Positions 17,597 through 26,397 of a DNA stretch of 64,000 nucleotides are shown here, piece by piece. The position numbers and the translations under genes were made by a program. Position 1 is the first letter of the stretch; each line of letters begins with the position of its first letter. This stretch comes from Solimonas sp047605265 (GTDB lineage Bacteria > Pseudomonadota > Gammaproteobacteria > Nevskiales > Nevskiaceae). Below the pieces are notes generated by a model. The model was not told the DNA's origin. It did not search any database and saw only the letters and a list, made by a program, of their open reading frames with translations. The stretch lies in assembly GCA_047605265.1 (NCBI GenBank), contig JASGFY010000006.1, positions 1 through 64,000 on the forward strand, read 5' to 3'.

Positions 17597-18762
17597 GCTG
17601 GCTCCGTCGCGCGGCGTGACAGCCGCGCCGTCATCACCAGCGCCGACGCGCACAACAGCGCGGCGGCCGCATAGACCGGCCGGTAGTCCTGCGCCATCAC
17701 CAGCAGGCCGCCGAGCGGCCCGGCGAGGCTCATCGCCACGTCGCTGAACACCGTGTAGAGGCCCAGCGCGGCGCCGCGGTTCTCGTCCGGAACGCGGCGC
17801 AGCGCTTCGACGGCCAGCGCCGGAAAGACCAGCGCGAAGCCGCCGCCGGCCAGCGCGGCACCCGCCGTCGTCAGCCATGGCGAACCCGCGGCCGCGATCA
17901 GCGCGAGGCCGGCGGTCTCGAGGGCGAACGAGACGAGCGCGACACGGTAGCCGCCGCACCGGCGGATCGCATCGCTGAAGAGCAGGCGCACGCCGATCAT
18001 CCCCACCGTGAACGCCGACAGCGCCAGCGCCGCGCCGTCCCATCCGCGACTCGCGAAGTGCAGCACGATGAAGCTGGCGATCACGCCGAAGCCCGCGCCG
18101 CCAAACGCCAGGCCCGTGCCGAACGGTGCCACCTGCACCAGCAGGCGACCGAACGGCAGCGGCTGACCAGGCACGACGGCGACCACGGCGCTGCGCCGCG
18201 CGAGTCCGGCCATCAGCAGCGCGACGATCATGCACAGCGCGCCGACCGCCGGCAGCCCGAAGCCGCGATCGAGCGCGACGCCGAGCGGTGCGCCGATGCC
18301 CATGGCGCCGTAGGTCGCGATGCCGTTCCACGAAATCGCCGTCGCCATGTATTCGGCGCCGGCGCGGCGCGTCGCCCACATGATCGCCGCGGTGGCGACG
18401 AAGCTCTCGCCAACGCCGAGCAGGAGCCGGCCGACGAGCAGCGCGGCGAGCGACGGTGCCGGCGACGCCGGCAGCGACGCGGCGACCGCCAGCAACGCAC
18501 CGCTGCCGAGAATGCCGAGCAGCCCGAGCAGCACGGCCCGCCTGGGGCCGTGGCAATCGACGAAATGGCCGGCGTAGCCGCGGCTGACGAGCGTCGCCAG
18601 ATACTGGGCGCCGACGACGGCGCCGACCGTGACGGTGCCGTAGCCGAGCCGGAAGTGCATGAAGCCCGGCAGCGCCGCGAGCTGCAGGCCGATCGTCAGA
18701 TAGGCCGTGAACGTGCACAGCAGCGGTACGACGCTGCTGGCCGGTGGACGCACGTGGCGCAT
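17593..18762 (-). CDS. MFS transporter, YfcJ/YhhS-like
   Basis: A 389-residue, roughly 12-helix transporter. Helices start with VVPLLCTFTAYLTIGLQLAA, and the loop 2-3 motif is SRGYAGHFVDCHGPRRAVLL. The wording GRLLLGVGESFVATAAIMWA with AISWNGIATYGAMGIGAPLG matches the YfcJ/YhhS (UPF0226) group, linked to arabinose or biosurfactant export. ATG 18762 is preferred over 18831 because the extra 23 residues have no membrane character. Convergent with rpe; divergent from the trpE leader. Confidence 0.85.
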   Translation of the reverse strand: MRHVRPPASSVVPLLCTFTAYLTIGLQLAALPGFMHFRLGYGTVTVGAVVGAQYLATLVSRGYAGHFVDCHGPRRAVLLGLLGILGSGALLAVAASLPASPAPSLAALLVGRLLLGVGESFVATAAIMWATRRAGAEYMATAISWNGIATYGAMGIGAPLGVALDRGFGLPAVGALCMIVALLMAGLARRSAVVAVVPGQPLPFGRLLVQVAPFGTGLAFGGAGFGVIASFIVLHFASRGWDGAALALSAFTVGMIGVRLLFSDAIRRCGGYRVALVSFALETAGLALIAAAGSPWLTTAGAALAGGGFALVFPALAVEALRRVPDENRGAALGLYTVFSDVAMSLAGPLGGLLVMAQDYRPVYAAAALLCASALVMTARLSRRATEPA

Positions 18763-18893
18763 GAGGGGCGTTGCGGAGAAAAGGCGGGCTACTGTAGCGG
18801 AGCGAGCCGACACGCATGTGAACGGCGGCATCCCTCATTGCGAGCGCAGGATCCGCCCGGTGCTAGTCCGGTGATTGGCGCTGCGGCTTCGCG

Positions 18894-18899
18894 TATAGT
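18894..18899 (+). promoter_or_regulatory. candidate -10 box of the trpE leader
   Basis: TATAGT lies 39 bases before the leader-peptide ATG. A convincing -35 box at normal spacing is not seen, so this is tentative. Confidence 0.35.
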
Positions 18900-18937
18900 G
18901 CGGCGCCCAGCCATTTCCGGCCTCACGAGATTCGCAA

Positions 18938-18994
18938 ATGCTTCAGTCCCTGCAATGGACCGCGTACCCGCGCGGATGGTGGCGATGGCGCTGA
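18938..18994 (+). CDS. trpL: trp operon leader peptide (attenuator control)
   Basis: An 18-residue peptide, MLQSLQWTAYPRGWWRWR, ending 73 bases before trpE. Four of 18 codons are Trp, including a TGG TGG pair and a TGG-CGA-TGG cluster just before the stop. This is what a translational sensor of charged tRNA-Trp looks like. A perfect 14-base palindrome (18988-19001) overlaps the stop, and a second hairpin followed by T-rich sequence (19005-19047) precedes trpE. Ribosome stalling at the Trp codons would control read-through into trpE. Trp is otherwise rare, so chance is unlikely; experimental proof is lacking. Confidence 0.75.
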   Translation: MLQSLQWTAYPRGWWRWR

Positions 18995-19004
18995 TCAGCG
19001 CTGC

Positions 19005-19047
19005 GGCAGCCCCTCGTTTCTCCGGGCCGCCCGTCCCTTTTCCATTT
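19005..19047 (+). terminator. putative trpE attenuator hairpin
   Basis: GGCAGCCC (19005-19012) pairs with GGGCCGCC (19024-19031), seven of eight positions, and is followed by a pyrimidine-rich tract with two TTTT runs. It lies between the Trp-rich leader peptide and trpE, where an attenuator is expected. Confidence 0.55.
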
Positions 19048-19067
19048 TCGTTTCAAGACTGAAGACC

Positions 19068-20516
19068 ATGACGCACTACAACCGCATCGCGCTGACGCGC
19101 GAGCTGCCCGGCGACCTCGATACGCCGGTCGGCGCCTATCTCAAGCTCGCGCACAAGCCCCGCAAAAACGGCTATTCGTTCCTGCTGGAATCCATGGTCG
19201 GCGGCGAGCAGTGGGGCCGCTATTCGTTCATCGGCCTGCCGTCGCGCGAGGTGCTGCGCGTGGTCGGCCACGACATCACCGTGACGCGCGACGGCCAGAC
19301 CGTCGAGACCGCGCACCTCAGCGACCCGATGCCGTGGATCCGCGACTACGCGGCGCGTCATCGCGTGCGGCCGGATGCGTCGCTGCCGCGCTTCTCCGGC
19401 GGCCTGGTCGGCTATTTCGGCTACGACTGCGTGCGCTACTTCGAGCCGCGCCTGGCCGGCACGGTCAAGGACGATCCGCTCAGCGTGCCGGATATCCTGC
19501 TGATGCGCGCCGAGGAAATCGTCGTCTTCGACAACCTGCGCGCGACGCTGACGATCGTCACGCACGCCACGCCCGACGACGAGGCCGACGTGACCCGCGC
19601 GCGATCGCGGCTCGACGAGATCGAGGCGCTGCTCGCGCGGCCGCTGCCGCCGCGCCCGCCGGCCGCGCCCGGCGTGCCGGAGCTGCCGTTCGAGTCGAGC
19701 TTCGGGCTCGAGCCGTACCGCCGGATGGTCCGCCACGTGCAGGACTACATCGCCGCCGGCGACTGCATGCAGGTCGTGCCGTCGCAGCGCCTGTCGGCGC
19801 CGTTCGACGCCGATCCGGTCGAGCTGTACCGCGCGATCCGCCGCCTCAATCCGTCGCCGTACCTGTACTGCATGGACCTCGGAGACCATCACGTCGTCGG
19901 CGCGTCGCCGGAAGTGCTGGTGCGCGTCGAGAACGGCCTCGTCACCGTGCGGCCGATCGCCGGCACGCGCAAGCGAGGCGCCAGCGCCGAGGAAGACGCG
20001 GCGCTGGCCGCCGAGCTGCTCGCCGATCCGAAGGAGATCGCCGAACACCTGATGCTGATCGATCTCGGCCGCAACGACATCGGCCGCGTCTCCGAGATCG
20101 GCAGCGTCAAGCTCACCGAACAGATGGTGATCGAGCGCTACAGCCACGTCATGCACATCGTCTCCAACGTCACCGGCCGGCTCAAGGGCGGCTTCGATGC
20201 CCTCGACGCGCTGGCGGCGACGTTCCCGGCCGGCACGCTGTCCGGCGCGCCGAAGGTGCGCGCGATGGAGATCATCGACGAAATCGAGCCGGTCAAGCGC
20301 GGCATCTACGGCGGCGCCGTCGGCTACCTCGGCTGGGACGGCAACATGGATACCGCGATCGCGATCCGCACCGCCGTCATCAAGGACGGCCAGGTCCACG
20401 TGCAGGCCGGCGGCGGCGTCGTCGCCGACTCCGACCCGCAGGCCGAGTGGGACGAGACGATGAACAAGGCCGCCGCGATGCTGCGCGCGGCGGCGTCGGT
20501 ATCGGCGGCCGGGTGA
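19068..20516 (+). CDS. trpE: anthranilate synthase component I
   Basis: A 482-residue chorismate-binding enzyme making anthranilate with TrpG. The N-terminal domain contains LLESMVGGEQWGRYSFIGL, the region carrying the Trp feedback pocket. The catalytic domain shows QVVPSQRLSAPF, VGASPEVLVRVENG, RPIAGTRKRGASAEED, LIDLGRNDIGRV and FPAGTLSGAPKVRAMEIIDE. The preceding Trp-rich leader suggests attenuation. trpG, trpD and trpC lie 30 kb away at 50.6-53.1 kb, so the pathway genes are split. Confidence 0.97.
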   Translation: MTHYNRIALTRELPGDLDTPVGAYLKLAHKPRKNGYSFLLESMVGGEQWGRYSFIGLPSREVLRVVGHDITVTRDGQTVETAHLSDPMPWIRDYAARHRVRPDASLPRFSGGLVGYFGYDCVRYFEPRLAGTVKDDPLSVPDILLMRAEEIVVFDNLRATLTIVTHATPDDEADVTRARSRLDEIEALLARPLPPRPPAAPGVPELPFESSFGLEPYRRMVRHVQDYIAAGDCMQVVPSQRLSAPFDADPVELYRAIRRLNPSPYLYCMDLGDHHVVGASPEVLVRVENGLVTVRPIAGTRKRGASAEEDAALAAELLADPKEIAEHLMLIDLGRNDIGRVSEIGSVKLTEQMVIERYSHVMHIVSNVTGRLKGGFDALDALAATFPAGTLSGAPKVRAMEIIDEIEPVKRGIYGGAVGYLGWDGNMDTAIAIRTAVIKDGQVHVQAGGGVVADSDPQAEWDETMNKAAAMLRAAASVSAAG

Positions 20517-20541
20517 GCGTCGCCACGCGCGCCGCGTCGCC

Positions 20542-20838
20542 GTGAAAAAACGCTCGCCGTCGTCATCGCCGCGCTGGTCGCCATCGCGGCCGCCGGCTTC
20601 GCATACGGGCATTGGCGCAACGCCTCCGTGTCCGCATCGGTGTTCATCGGCGCCCGCACCTGCGGCGTCGAACTACAGGGCGCGGCACTCATAGAAGCGA
20701 TGGGCTGCGCCGAAGTCCTGCCGTATCTGCGCGCGCATCTTCAGGGCGGCGACGACGTCGGTGGCCCGCACGGAACGACAGCACGCGCTCATGCAGACGG
20801 CGCTGCATCGCAATGAGGATGAAGAGCCGCAGCGCTGA
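20542..20838 (+). pseudogene. frameshifted small signal-peptide protein
   Basis: A GTG at 20542 is followed by six A (20545-20550). With seven A the frame would read MKKTLAVVIAALVAIAAAGF, a textbook signal peptide, then VFIGARTCGVELQGAALIEA and GCAEVLPYLRAHLQ. As written the frame is broken and the coherent reading has no start codon. Toward the 3' end a second frame (VARTERQHALMQTALHRNED to a stop at 20836-20838) looks more protein-like than the first, suggesting another frame change near 20757. It follows trpE by 25 bases. It is either a decayed gene or a sequencing indel in the homopolymer. I do not recognise the family. Confidence 0.45.
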
Positions 20839-20854
20839 GCCGCGGCGACGGCAA

Positions 20855-21322
20855 TCAGGCGCGTCCGGCCAGCATGCGCTTCGCGGTATAGACGAGCACC
20901 CGCTCGCCGCGCGTGTTGTGCACTTCGATCTCGCTGGTCACCACGGCGCGGTTGCTCTTCGAGGTTGGCTTGACCTCGGTGATGGTCACCAGCGCCCAGA
21001 TCGTGTCGCCGACGCATACCGGCTTGAGCGCCTTGAGCGACAGCTCCAGCAATGCGAGCCCGGTGCCCTGGATCATGGTCTGGAACAGCAGGCCCTCGAT
21101 CAGGCCCTGCGTCAACGCCGCCGGCACGGCGCGGCCGCTCATGGCGGCGCCTTCGAACTCGGCGTCGATGAAGATCGCCTCCAGCATGCCGGTGACCGAG
21201 ATGAAGTTGACGAGATCGGTCTCGGTGATCGTGCGGCGGATGGTGCGGAAGCGCTGGCCGGCGCTGATGTCCTGCCAGTAGAAGCCCTGGCCGAGCGGAA
21301 TCGGTTCTGCGACTGACGTCAC
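20855..21322 (-). CDS. MaoC-like hot-dog dehydratase
   Basis: A 155-residue single hot-dog-fold protein. QDISAGQRFRTIRRTITETD is the usual opening strand of MaoC/R-hydratase proteins, and ETDLVNFISVTGMLEAIFID replaces the canonical D-x4-H hydratase motif (no clear catalytic Asp-His pair), so activity as an enoyl-CoA hydratase is uncertain. Further on, GLLFQTMIQGTGLALLELSL and KPVCVGDTIWALVTITEVKP follow the family. It faces away from trpE and has a 146-base upstream gap. Confidence 0.8.
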   Translation of the reverse strand: MTSVAEPIPLGQGFYWQDISAGQRFRTIRRTITETDLVNFISVTGMLEAIFIDAEFEGAAMSGRAVPAALTQGLIEGLLFQTMIQGTGLALLELSLKALKPVCVGDTIWALVTITEVKPTSKSNRAVVTSEIEVHNTRGERVLVYTAKRMLAGRA

Positions 21323-21468
21323 GTCTGTTCCTCTTGCGGGTGATGCGGATAGTGCGGCCTATAACGCGACCTTCTCGAGCGGCGGCCGCGGCGGCGGCGA
21401 CATTTTCGCATTGCGCCGCCAGCCTCGACGCCGGCTTCGGCCGACTGACCGCCGGGGCCGCCCGAATC

Positions 21469-22893
21469 TCAGTCGCGCTGCGTCGCGTAGACCTTGACGA
21501 TCTCGTAGAGAAAGCGGCGGCCGTCGAGCAGCGACTGCACGCGGATGCGTTCGTCGAGGCCATGCGCGTGGCTGCCTTCGGCGTCATGGAACATGCCGGA
21601 CAGACCGTAGCTCGGAATGCCGGCGCCGTTGAGGAAGCGGCTGTCGGTCGCGCCGGTCGACATCGTTGGCACCACCGTCACGCCCGGCCACATTCGCGCC
21701 GCCAGCTTCTGCACCGGCCCGAGGATGCCCGCCGTCAGCGGCGGCGGCAGGTTGATGCCGGTGCTCGGCTCCTCCTCCATCGTCACGCTCACCCGATCGT
21801 CGCCGACGACCCGGATCAGCTGCTCGCGAACCGCCTCCGGCGCAACGCCGGGCAGGATGCGGCAGTTGATGTTGGCGGTCGCGCGCTGCGGCAGCGCGTT
21901 GGCGGCGTGGCCGGCGTCGGCCATGGTCGCCACGCAGGTCGTGCGCAGCATGCTGTTCCAGCCCGGATTGCGCGCCCACAGCCGTTCGACGGCCGCGTCG
22001 TCCTGCGGATTCTTCAGCACCGCGCGCATGTCGGCGGCGACGTCGGGCGGCGACAGCCTGGCCTGCTGCTCGAAATAGCCGCGCGTCGCGTCGTTGAACG
22101 TGACCGGGAACGAGTACGCGCCAAGCCTGGTCAGCGCCGCCGCCAGTTCGTAGATCGCGTTGTCGTGCGTCGGCCGCGAACTGTGGCCGCCCGGATTGCG
22201 CGTCTCCAGCCGGTAGTCCTGATAAACCTTCTCGCCGGCCTGAATCTGCAGCGCAACCGGCTTGCCATCGGCATCAAGCTCGCCACCGGCGCCTTCGTTG
22301 AGCGCGAACGCCGCGTCGAGCACCTTGGGCCGTGTCTTCAGCAGCCAGTAGACGCTGTTGAAGTCCTGCGGCGTTTCCTCGCCGCAGGTCAGCGCCAGCT
22401 TGATGCCGCGCCGCGGCCTGAAGCCTTCCCGCTTGTAGCGGATCAGGCTGTCGGTGAACACCGCCGCCATCGCCTTGTCGTCGCTGGCGCCGCGCGCGTA
22501 GAACCAGCCGTCCTCCTCGACCAGCGTGAAGGGATCGCGCTGCCAGTCCGCGCGCTTGGCCTCGACGACGTCGAGGTGGGCGAGCAGCAGTACGGGCTTG
22601 AGCCCGGCGTCGCGGCCCGGCAGCGTCGCGACCAGCGCGCCGTCCTTCGGCCGGTCGTCCGGCGCGTAGATCTTCAGATCGGCGTCGCCGTAGCCGGCCG
22701 CCCTCAGGTGCGCCGCCATCTTCTGCGCGGCGTCGGTGCAGCTGCCGGCCGACAGCGTGGTATTGGTCTCGACCAGTTCCTTGTACAGCGAGCGGAACGC
22801 CGCTTCGCCGTCGTCGGCCGCCTGCGCCGGCGCATGAGCGAGAACGGCGCTGAGGGCCAGGAAGGCGAACGAGGCGCTGCGGATGGCAGGCAT
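21469..22893 (-). CDS. exported M20 family zinc metallopeptidase
   Basis: A 474-residue secreted carboxypeptidase/deacylase-type enzyme. A signal peptide (MPAIRSASFAFLALSAVLAH, cut after AQA) is followed by metal-binding segments VLLLAHLDVVEAKRADW (HxD), GASDDKAMAAVF (bridging Asp), CGEETPQ (catalytic Glu pair) and, near the C-terminus, RFLNGAGIPSYGLSGMFHD. The dimerisation 'lid' domain lies between. Substrate is unknown. A bidirectional-looking terminator lies just upstream, separating it from the GST gene. Confidence 0.93.
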   Translation of the reverse strand: MPAIRSASFAFLALSAVLAHAPAQAADDGEAAFRSLYKELVETNTTLSAGSCTDAAQKMAAHLRAAGYGDADLKIYAPDDRPKDGALVATLPGRDAGLKPVLLLAHLDVVEAKRADWQRDPFTLVEEDGWFYARGASDDKAMAAVFTDSLIRYKREGFRPRRGIKLALTCGEETPQDFNSVYWLLKTRPKVLDAAFALNEGAGGELDADGKPVALQIQAGEKVYQDYRLETRNPGGHSSRPTHDNAIYELAAALTRLGAYSFPVTFNDATRGYFEQQARLSPPDVAADMRAVLKNPQDDAAVERLWARNPGWNSMLRTTCVATMADAGHAANALPQRATANINCRILPGVAPEAVREQLIRVVGDDRVSVTMEEEPSTGINLPPPLTAGILGPVQKLAARMWPGVTVVPTMSTGATDSRFLNGAGIPSYGLSGMFHDAEGSHAHGLDERIRVQSLLDGRRFLYEIVKVYATQRD

Positions 22894-22940
22894 GCCGGTC
22901 TCCGGAGAATCGTGGGTTGACGACGGCGAGCCTAAAAAGC

Positions 22941-22968
22941 AAAAGCCCTCCCGCGCAAGAGGGCTTTT
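22941..22968. terminator. bidirectional terminator after the efflux/GST operon
   Basis: AAAAGCCCTC and GAGGGCTTTT form a perfect ten-pair stem with an eight-base loop. T runs exist on both strands; it most likely ends the minus-strand transcript coming from the GST gene. Confidence 0.88.
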
Positions 22969-23049
22969 GACGTAATGAAGAAAAAACGTCCCCGCCTGGA
23001 GCCTTTCCTCAATTGCGGCGGATCATCGTCGCCCGATGGATGACAGGGC

Positions 23050-23754
23050 CTAAGCGCGGCGCAGGCGCGAGGCGTCCTGGCCGAACAGCACGCGCCGCGC
23101 TTCCTCGTCCAGCACCGGCGGCTGCGCGTTGACGGTCTTCGCCAGCACGTAGGCACGTTGCACCGCCGGCCGCGCGGCGATCGCCTCGAACCAGCGCTTC
23201 AGGTGCGGGAAGTCCTCGAGCTTCTGGCCCTGCCCCTCGTGCGGCACGATCCACGGATACGCCGCCATGTCGGCGATCGAATACGCGCCGGCGACGAACT
23301 CGCGGCCGGCGAGCCGCCGGTCGAGCACGCCGTACAGGCGGTTCGTCTCCTTCACGTAGCGCTCGATCGCATACGGCAGCTTGTCCGGCGCGTAGTTGCG
23401 GAAGTGATGGTTCTGCCCGGCCATCGGCCCGAGACCCGCCATCTGCCAGAACAGCCACTGCAGCGTCTCGAAGCGGCCGCGCGTGTCGGCCGGCAGGAAG
23501 CGGCCGGTCTTCTCGGCGAGGTACGTGAGGATCGCGCCCGACTCGAACAGCGCGATCGGCTCGCCGCCGTCGGCCGGCGCGCGGTCGACGATCGCCGGGA
23601 TACGGTTGTTCGGCGCGATCTCCAGAAATTCGGGCCGGAACTGCTCGCCGCGGCCGATGTTGACCGGCACGACGCGGTACTCGAGCCCGGCTTCTTCGAG
23701 GAAGATGGTAATCTTGTGGCCGTTCGGTGTGGTCCAGTAGTGCAGCTCGATCAT
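23050..23754 (-). CDS. glutathione S-transferase, YfcG/Nu-like
   Basis: A 234-residue thioredoxin-fold GST. The N-terminal domain shows IELHYWTTPNGHKITIFLEE, with the YWTTPNG motif of the Nu-class disulfide-reducing GSTs (YfcG/YghU), then APNNRIPAIVD and LFESGAILTYLAEKTGRFLP for glutathione binding. The helical domain includes EFVAGAYSIADMAAYPWI. It is the last gene of the RND efflux operon, 13 bases after the outer-membrane factor, hinting at a role in detoxifying or reducing the same compounds. Confidence 0.93.
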   Translation of the reverse strand: MIELHYWTTPNGHKITIFLEEAGLEYRVVPVNIGRGEQFRPEFLEIAPNNRIPAIVDRAPADGGEPIALFESGAILTYLAEKTGRFLPADTRGRFETLQWLFWQMAGLGPMAGQNHHFRNYAPDKLPYAIERYVKETNRLYGVLDRRLAGREFVAGAYSIADMAAYPWIVPHEGQGQKLEDFPHLKRWFEAIAARPAVQRAYVLAKTVNAQPPVLDEEARRVLFGQDASRLRRA

Positions 23755-23767
23755 CGTTTTCTCCCTT

Positions 23768-25252
23768 TCAGTCCGCGCGTGAGACCGCGGTCGCCGGCGC
23801 CGCGTTCCAGCCGCCGCCGAGCGATTTGTACAGCGCGACCAGCGAGGCCGCCGTTTGCGTGCGCGCCTGTGCCAGCGTGTCCTCGGCGTCGAGCTGGCTG
23901 CGTTCGGCATCGAGCACGTCGATGAAGTCGGCGGCGCCGGCCTCGAAGCGCACGCGCGCGAGCTGCACGGCGCGCGTGCTCGCCTGCGCGCCGGCGTCGA
24001 GCAGGTCGAGCTTGCGGCGGCTCTCGCCGTAGGCGACGAGCGCGTTCGACGTCTCTTCGAGCGCCTGCAGCACACTCTGCTCGTAGCGCGCCAGCGCCGC
24101 GTCGGCGCCGGCGCGGCGCTGCGCGACGCGCGCACGCACGCGGCCGAGATCGAAGGCCGCCCAGCTGATGCTCGGCCCGAAGCTGTACGCCTCGCTGCCG
24201 CCGTCGCCGACCGAACCGAGGTGCGCGACCGAGAAGCCCGCTTCGCCGACGAAGCTCACGCGCGGAAAGTAGTCGGCGGCGGCGATGCCGATGCCGGCGG
24301 TCGCCGCCGCGAGCTGTCGCTCGGCGCTGGCAACGTCCGGACGACGGCGCAGCAGGTCTTCCGGCTTGCCGATCTGCACGAGACGCGGCAACGGCGGCAA
24401 GGCAGCGGCATCCGTCAGCTGCGCGTGCAGCGCCGTCGGTTCGAGCCCGCCGAGCACCGCGAGCCGGTGCTCGGCGTTGGCGATCGCGATCTTCAGGTCG
24501 GGAATGCGCGCCCGCGTCGTGGCCAGCTGCGCCTTGGCGCGCTGCTGATCGAGCTCGGTGCCGCGGCCGTAGTTCAGCCGCGCTTCGATATAGTTCAGGG
24601 TGCCGAGCTGGTTGTCGGCGTTGCCGAATGCGACGGCGAGCCGTGCCTGCGCGCCGCGCAGTTCGAAGTACGTGCGCGCGACCTCGGCGGCGACGCTGAG
24701 CTGGGCCGAGCGCAGATCGGCGGCGAGCGCTTCTTCATTGGCGCGGCTCGCCTCGTTCTCGCGGCGCACGCGGCCGAACAGGTCGAGCTCCCAGGCGGCA
24801 TCGAAGCTGGCGCCGTACAGCTCGGTCCGGCGCTCGTCGCGCGTGTAGCCGGGCAGCTGGTCGGCGCTCTCCTGCGTCTTCGCCCAGCCGGCTTCGGCCG
24901 TCACCGTCGGCAGGTAATCGAAGAAGACTTCGCGGCGCAGCGCGCGCGCCTGGTTGAGATGGGCGAGCGCGATGCGCAGATCGTGATTCGCCGACAGCGC
25001 GCGCGCCTCGAGCGCGTCGAGCCGCTCGTCGCCGAACGTCGCCCAGAACTGCGCCGGCGGCTCGCCGGCGTCGTACAGCGAGACGTCGACGTCGGCATCG
25101 GCGTGCGCCGCCGGCAATTGCGGCGCGTGATAGTCGGGGCCGACGCTGCAGGCCGCCAGCGTGGCGCCCGCGATCGAGGTCAGCAGTGGTGTGAGCGCGC
25201 GGCGCGCACGGGGCGCGCCACGCTTCGATTCGGAGACAGGATGTGCGTTCAT
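23768..25252 (-). CDS. outer-membrane efflux lipoprotein, NodT/OprM family
   Basis: A 494-residue TolC-like channel protein. The signal peptide ends in the lipobox ATLAACSVGPDYHAP, giving an acylated Cys. Two OEP repeats follow; typical wording includes RRRPDVASAERQLAAATAGI, AADYFPRVSFVGEAGFS and ARVRFEAGAADFIDVLDAER. It provides the outer-membrane exit for the RND pump encoded upstream and overlaps the OYE gene by four bases. Confidence 0.93.
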   Translation of the reverse strand: MNAHPVSESKRGAPRARRALTPLLTSIAGATLAACSVGPDYHAPQLPAAHADADVDVSLYDAGEPPAQFWATFGDERLDALEARALSANHDLRIALAHLNQARALRREVFFDYLPTVTAEAGWAKTQESADQLPGYTRDERRTELYGASFDAAWELDLFGRVRRENEASRANEEALAADLRSAQLSVAAEVARTYFELRGAQARLAVAFGNADNQLGTLNYIEARLNYGRGTELDQQRAKAQLATTRARIPDLKIAIANAEHRLAVLGGLEPTALHAQLTDAAALPPLPRLVQIGKPEDLLRRRPDVASAERQLAAATAGIGIAAADYFPRVSFVGEAGFSVAHLGSVGDGGSEAYSFGPSISWAAFDLGRVRARVAQRRAGADAALARYEQSVLQALEETSNALVAYGESRRKLDLLDAGAQASTRAVQLARVRFEAGAADFIDVLDAERSQLDAEDTLAQARTQTAASLVALYKSLGGGWNAAPATAVSRAD

Positions 25253-26346
25253 GCCAGTGCGGGATCGTCGAGCGCCGTCGGCGCCAGCGCGGGATAGTCG
25301 ATGTAGCCGCGCGGGCCCGGCGCGTAGAGCAGCGAGAAATCCGGCTGCGCGAGCGGCGCGTGCCTGCGCAGGCGCTCGACGAGGTCCGGATTGGCGATGA
25401 AGGGCTTGCCGTAGACGATCGCGTCGGCGCGGCCGCCGGCGAGATCGGCGGCGCCGCTGTCGCGGTCGTAGCCGCCGTTGCGCAGCAGCGCGCCGCGATA
25501 GCGCCGGCGCACGATATCGGCGAGCGCTTCTTCCTCCGGCGCATCATGCCGGTCGTGGCGCAGATCGAGGAAGGCCAGCGCGCGGCGCTCGATCTCCTGC
25601 GCGAGGTACTGCACCAGCGCGCGCGGATTCGAGTCGCTGATGTCGTTGAACGACACCAGCGGCGAGATGCGCAGGCCGACGCGGCCGGAACCGAACACCG
25701 CAATCGCTTCGTCGATCACCGCGAGCAGCAGGCGCGCACGGTTCTCGATCGGCCCGCCGTACTCGTCGTCGCGGTCGTTGACGCCGTCGCGCAGGAACTG
25801 GTCGAGCAGATAGCCGTGCGCGCCGTGAATCTCCACGGCGTCGAAGCCGGCATCGCGCGCGCTATCGAAGGCACGGCGGAACTGCGCGACGATGCCGCGC
25901 ACTTCGGTGGCCGTCAGGCGATGCGGCACATCGTAAATCCTGCCCGAGGCTTGCTCCTCGCCGCTGGCGCGGATCGCGCGGTCGGTGGAGGACACCGGCT
26001 GCGTACCGCCGTTGAGCGACGCCGGCGCGGCGCGTCCCGGATGGAAAACCTGCAGCGCAATGCGGCCGCCGGCCCGGTGCACAGCATCGGTCACCCGCTG
26101 CCAGCCGGCGCGCTGCGCTTCGTCATAAATGCCGGGAGCCTCGCCGAAGCCGCTCGTCCGCGGCGACACCGTGGTCGCCTCGGCGATGAGCAGGCCCGCC
26201 GTCGCGCGCTGTGCGTAATGCGTGGCCATCAGTTCGCCGGGCACATGACCGGGTTCGGCGCGCACGCGCGTCATCGGCGCCATGATGATGCGGTTCGGCA
26301 GCTGGAGGTCGCCGAGCTGCAGCGGCGAAAACAGGGTCGCGGTCAT
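25249..26346 (-). CDS. Old Yellow Enzyme family ene-reductase
   Basis: A 365-residue FMN-dependent NAD(P)H:flavin oxidoreductase of the NemA/XenA type. Segments are LFSPLQLGDLQLPNRIIMAP with MTRVRAEPGHVP, ALQVFHPGRAA (here Phe replaces the usual LWHxGR), GFDAVEIHGAHGYLLDQFLR (His and Tyr catalytic region) and NDRDDEYGGPIENRARLLL. These enzymes reduce activated C=C bonds and nitro groups. ATG 26346 is chosen; the next gene downstream overlaps by four bases. Its place inside an efflux operon suggests defence against electrophiles. Confidence 0.93.
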   Translation of the reverse strand: MTATLFSPLQLGDLQLPNRIIMAPMTRVRAEPGHVPGELMATHYAQRATAGLLIAEATTVSPRTSGFGEAPGIYDEAQRAGWQRVTDAVHRAGGRIALQVFHPGRAAPASLNGGTQPVSSTDRAIRASGEEQASGRIYDVPHRLTATEVRGIVAQFRRAFDSARDAGFDAVEIHGAHGYLLDQFLRDGVNDRDDEYGGPIENRARLLLAVIDEAIAVFGSGRVGLRISPLVSFNDISDSNPRALVQYLAQEIERRALAFLDLRHDRHDAPEEEALADIVRRRYRGALLRNGGYDRDSGAADLAGGRADAIVYGKPFIANPDLVERLRRHAPLAQPDFSLLYAPGPRGYIDYPALAPTALDDPALA

Positions 26347-26397
26347 GGGGACTTTCCTTTTTGGGTGTTTGCGCACAGAAGGCGAGCGGGCGCGGTC

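Noticed and set aside
18833..18850. CTCATTGCGAGCGCAGG, similar to the start of the repeat around the GIY-YIG gene
   Set aside because: Only about 12 bases agree and the rest of the repeat is missing; not enough to call another copy.
20913..21281. A plus-strand 122-codon frame opposite the MaoC-like gene
   Set aside because: Ser/Arg-rich antisense shadow; the minus-strand frame has a recognisable hot-dog fold.
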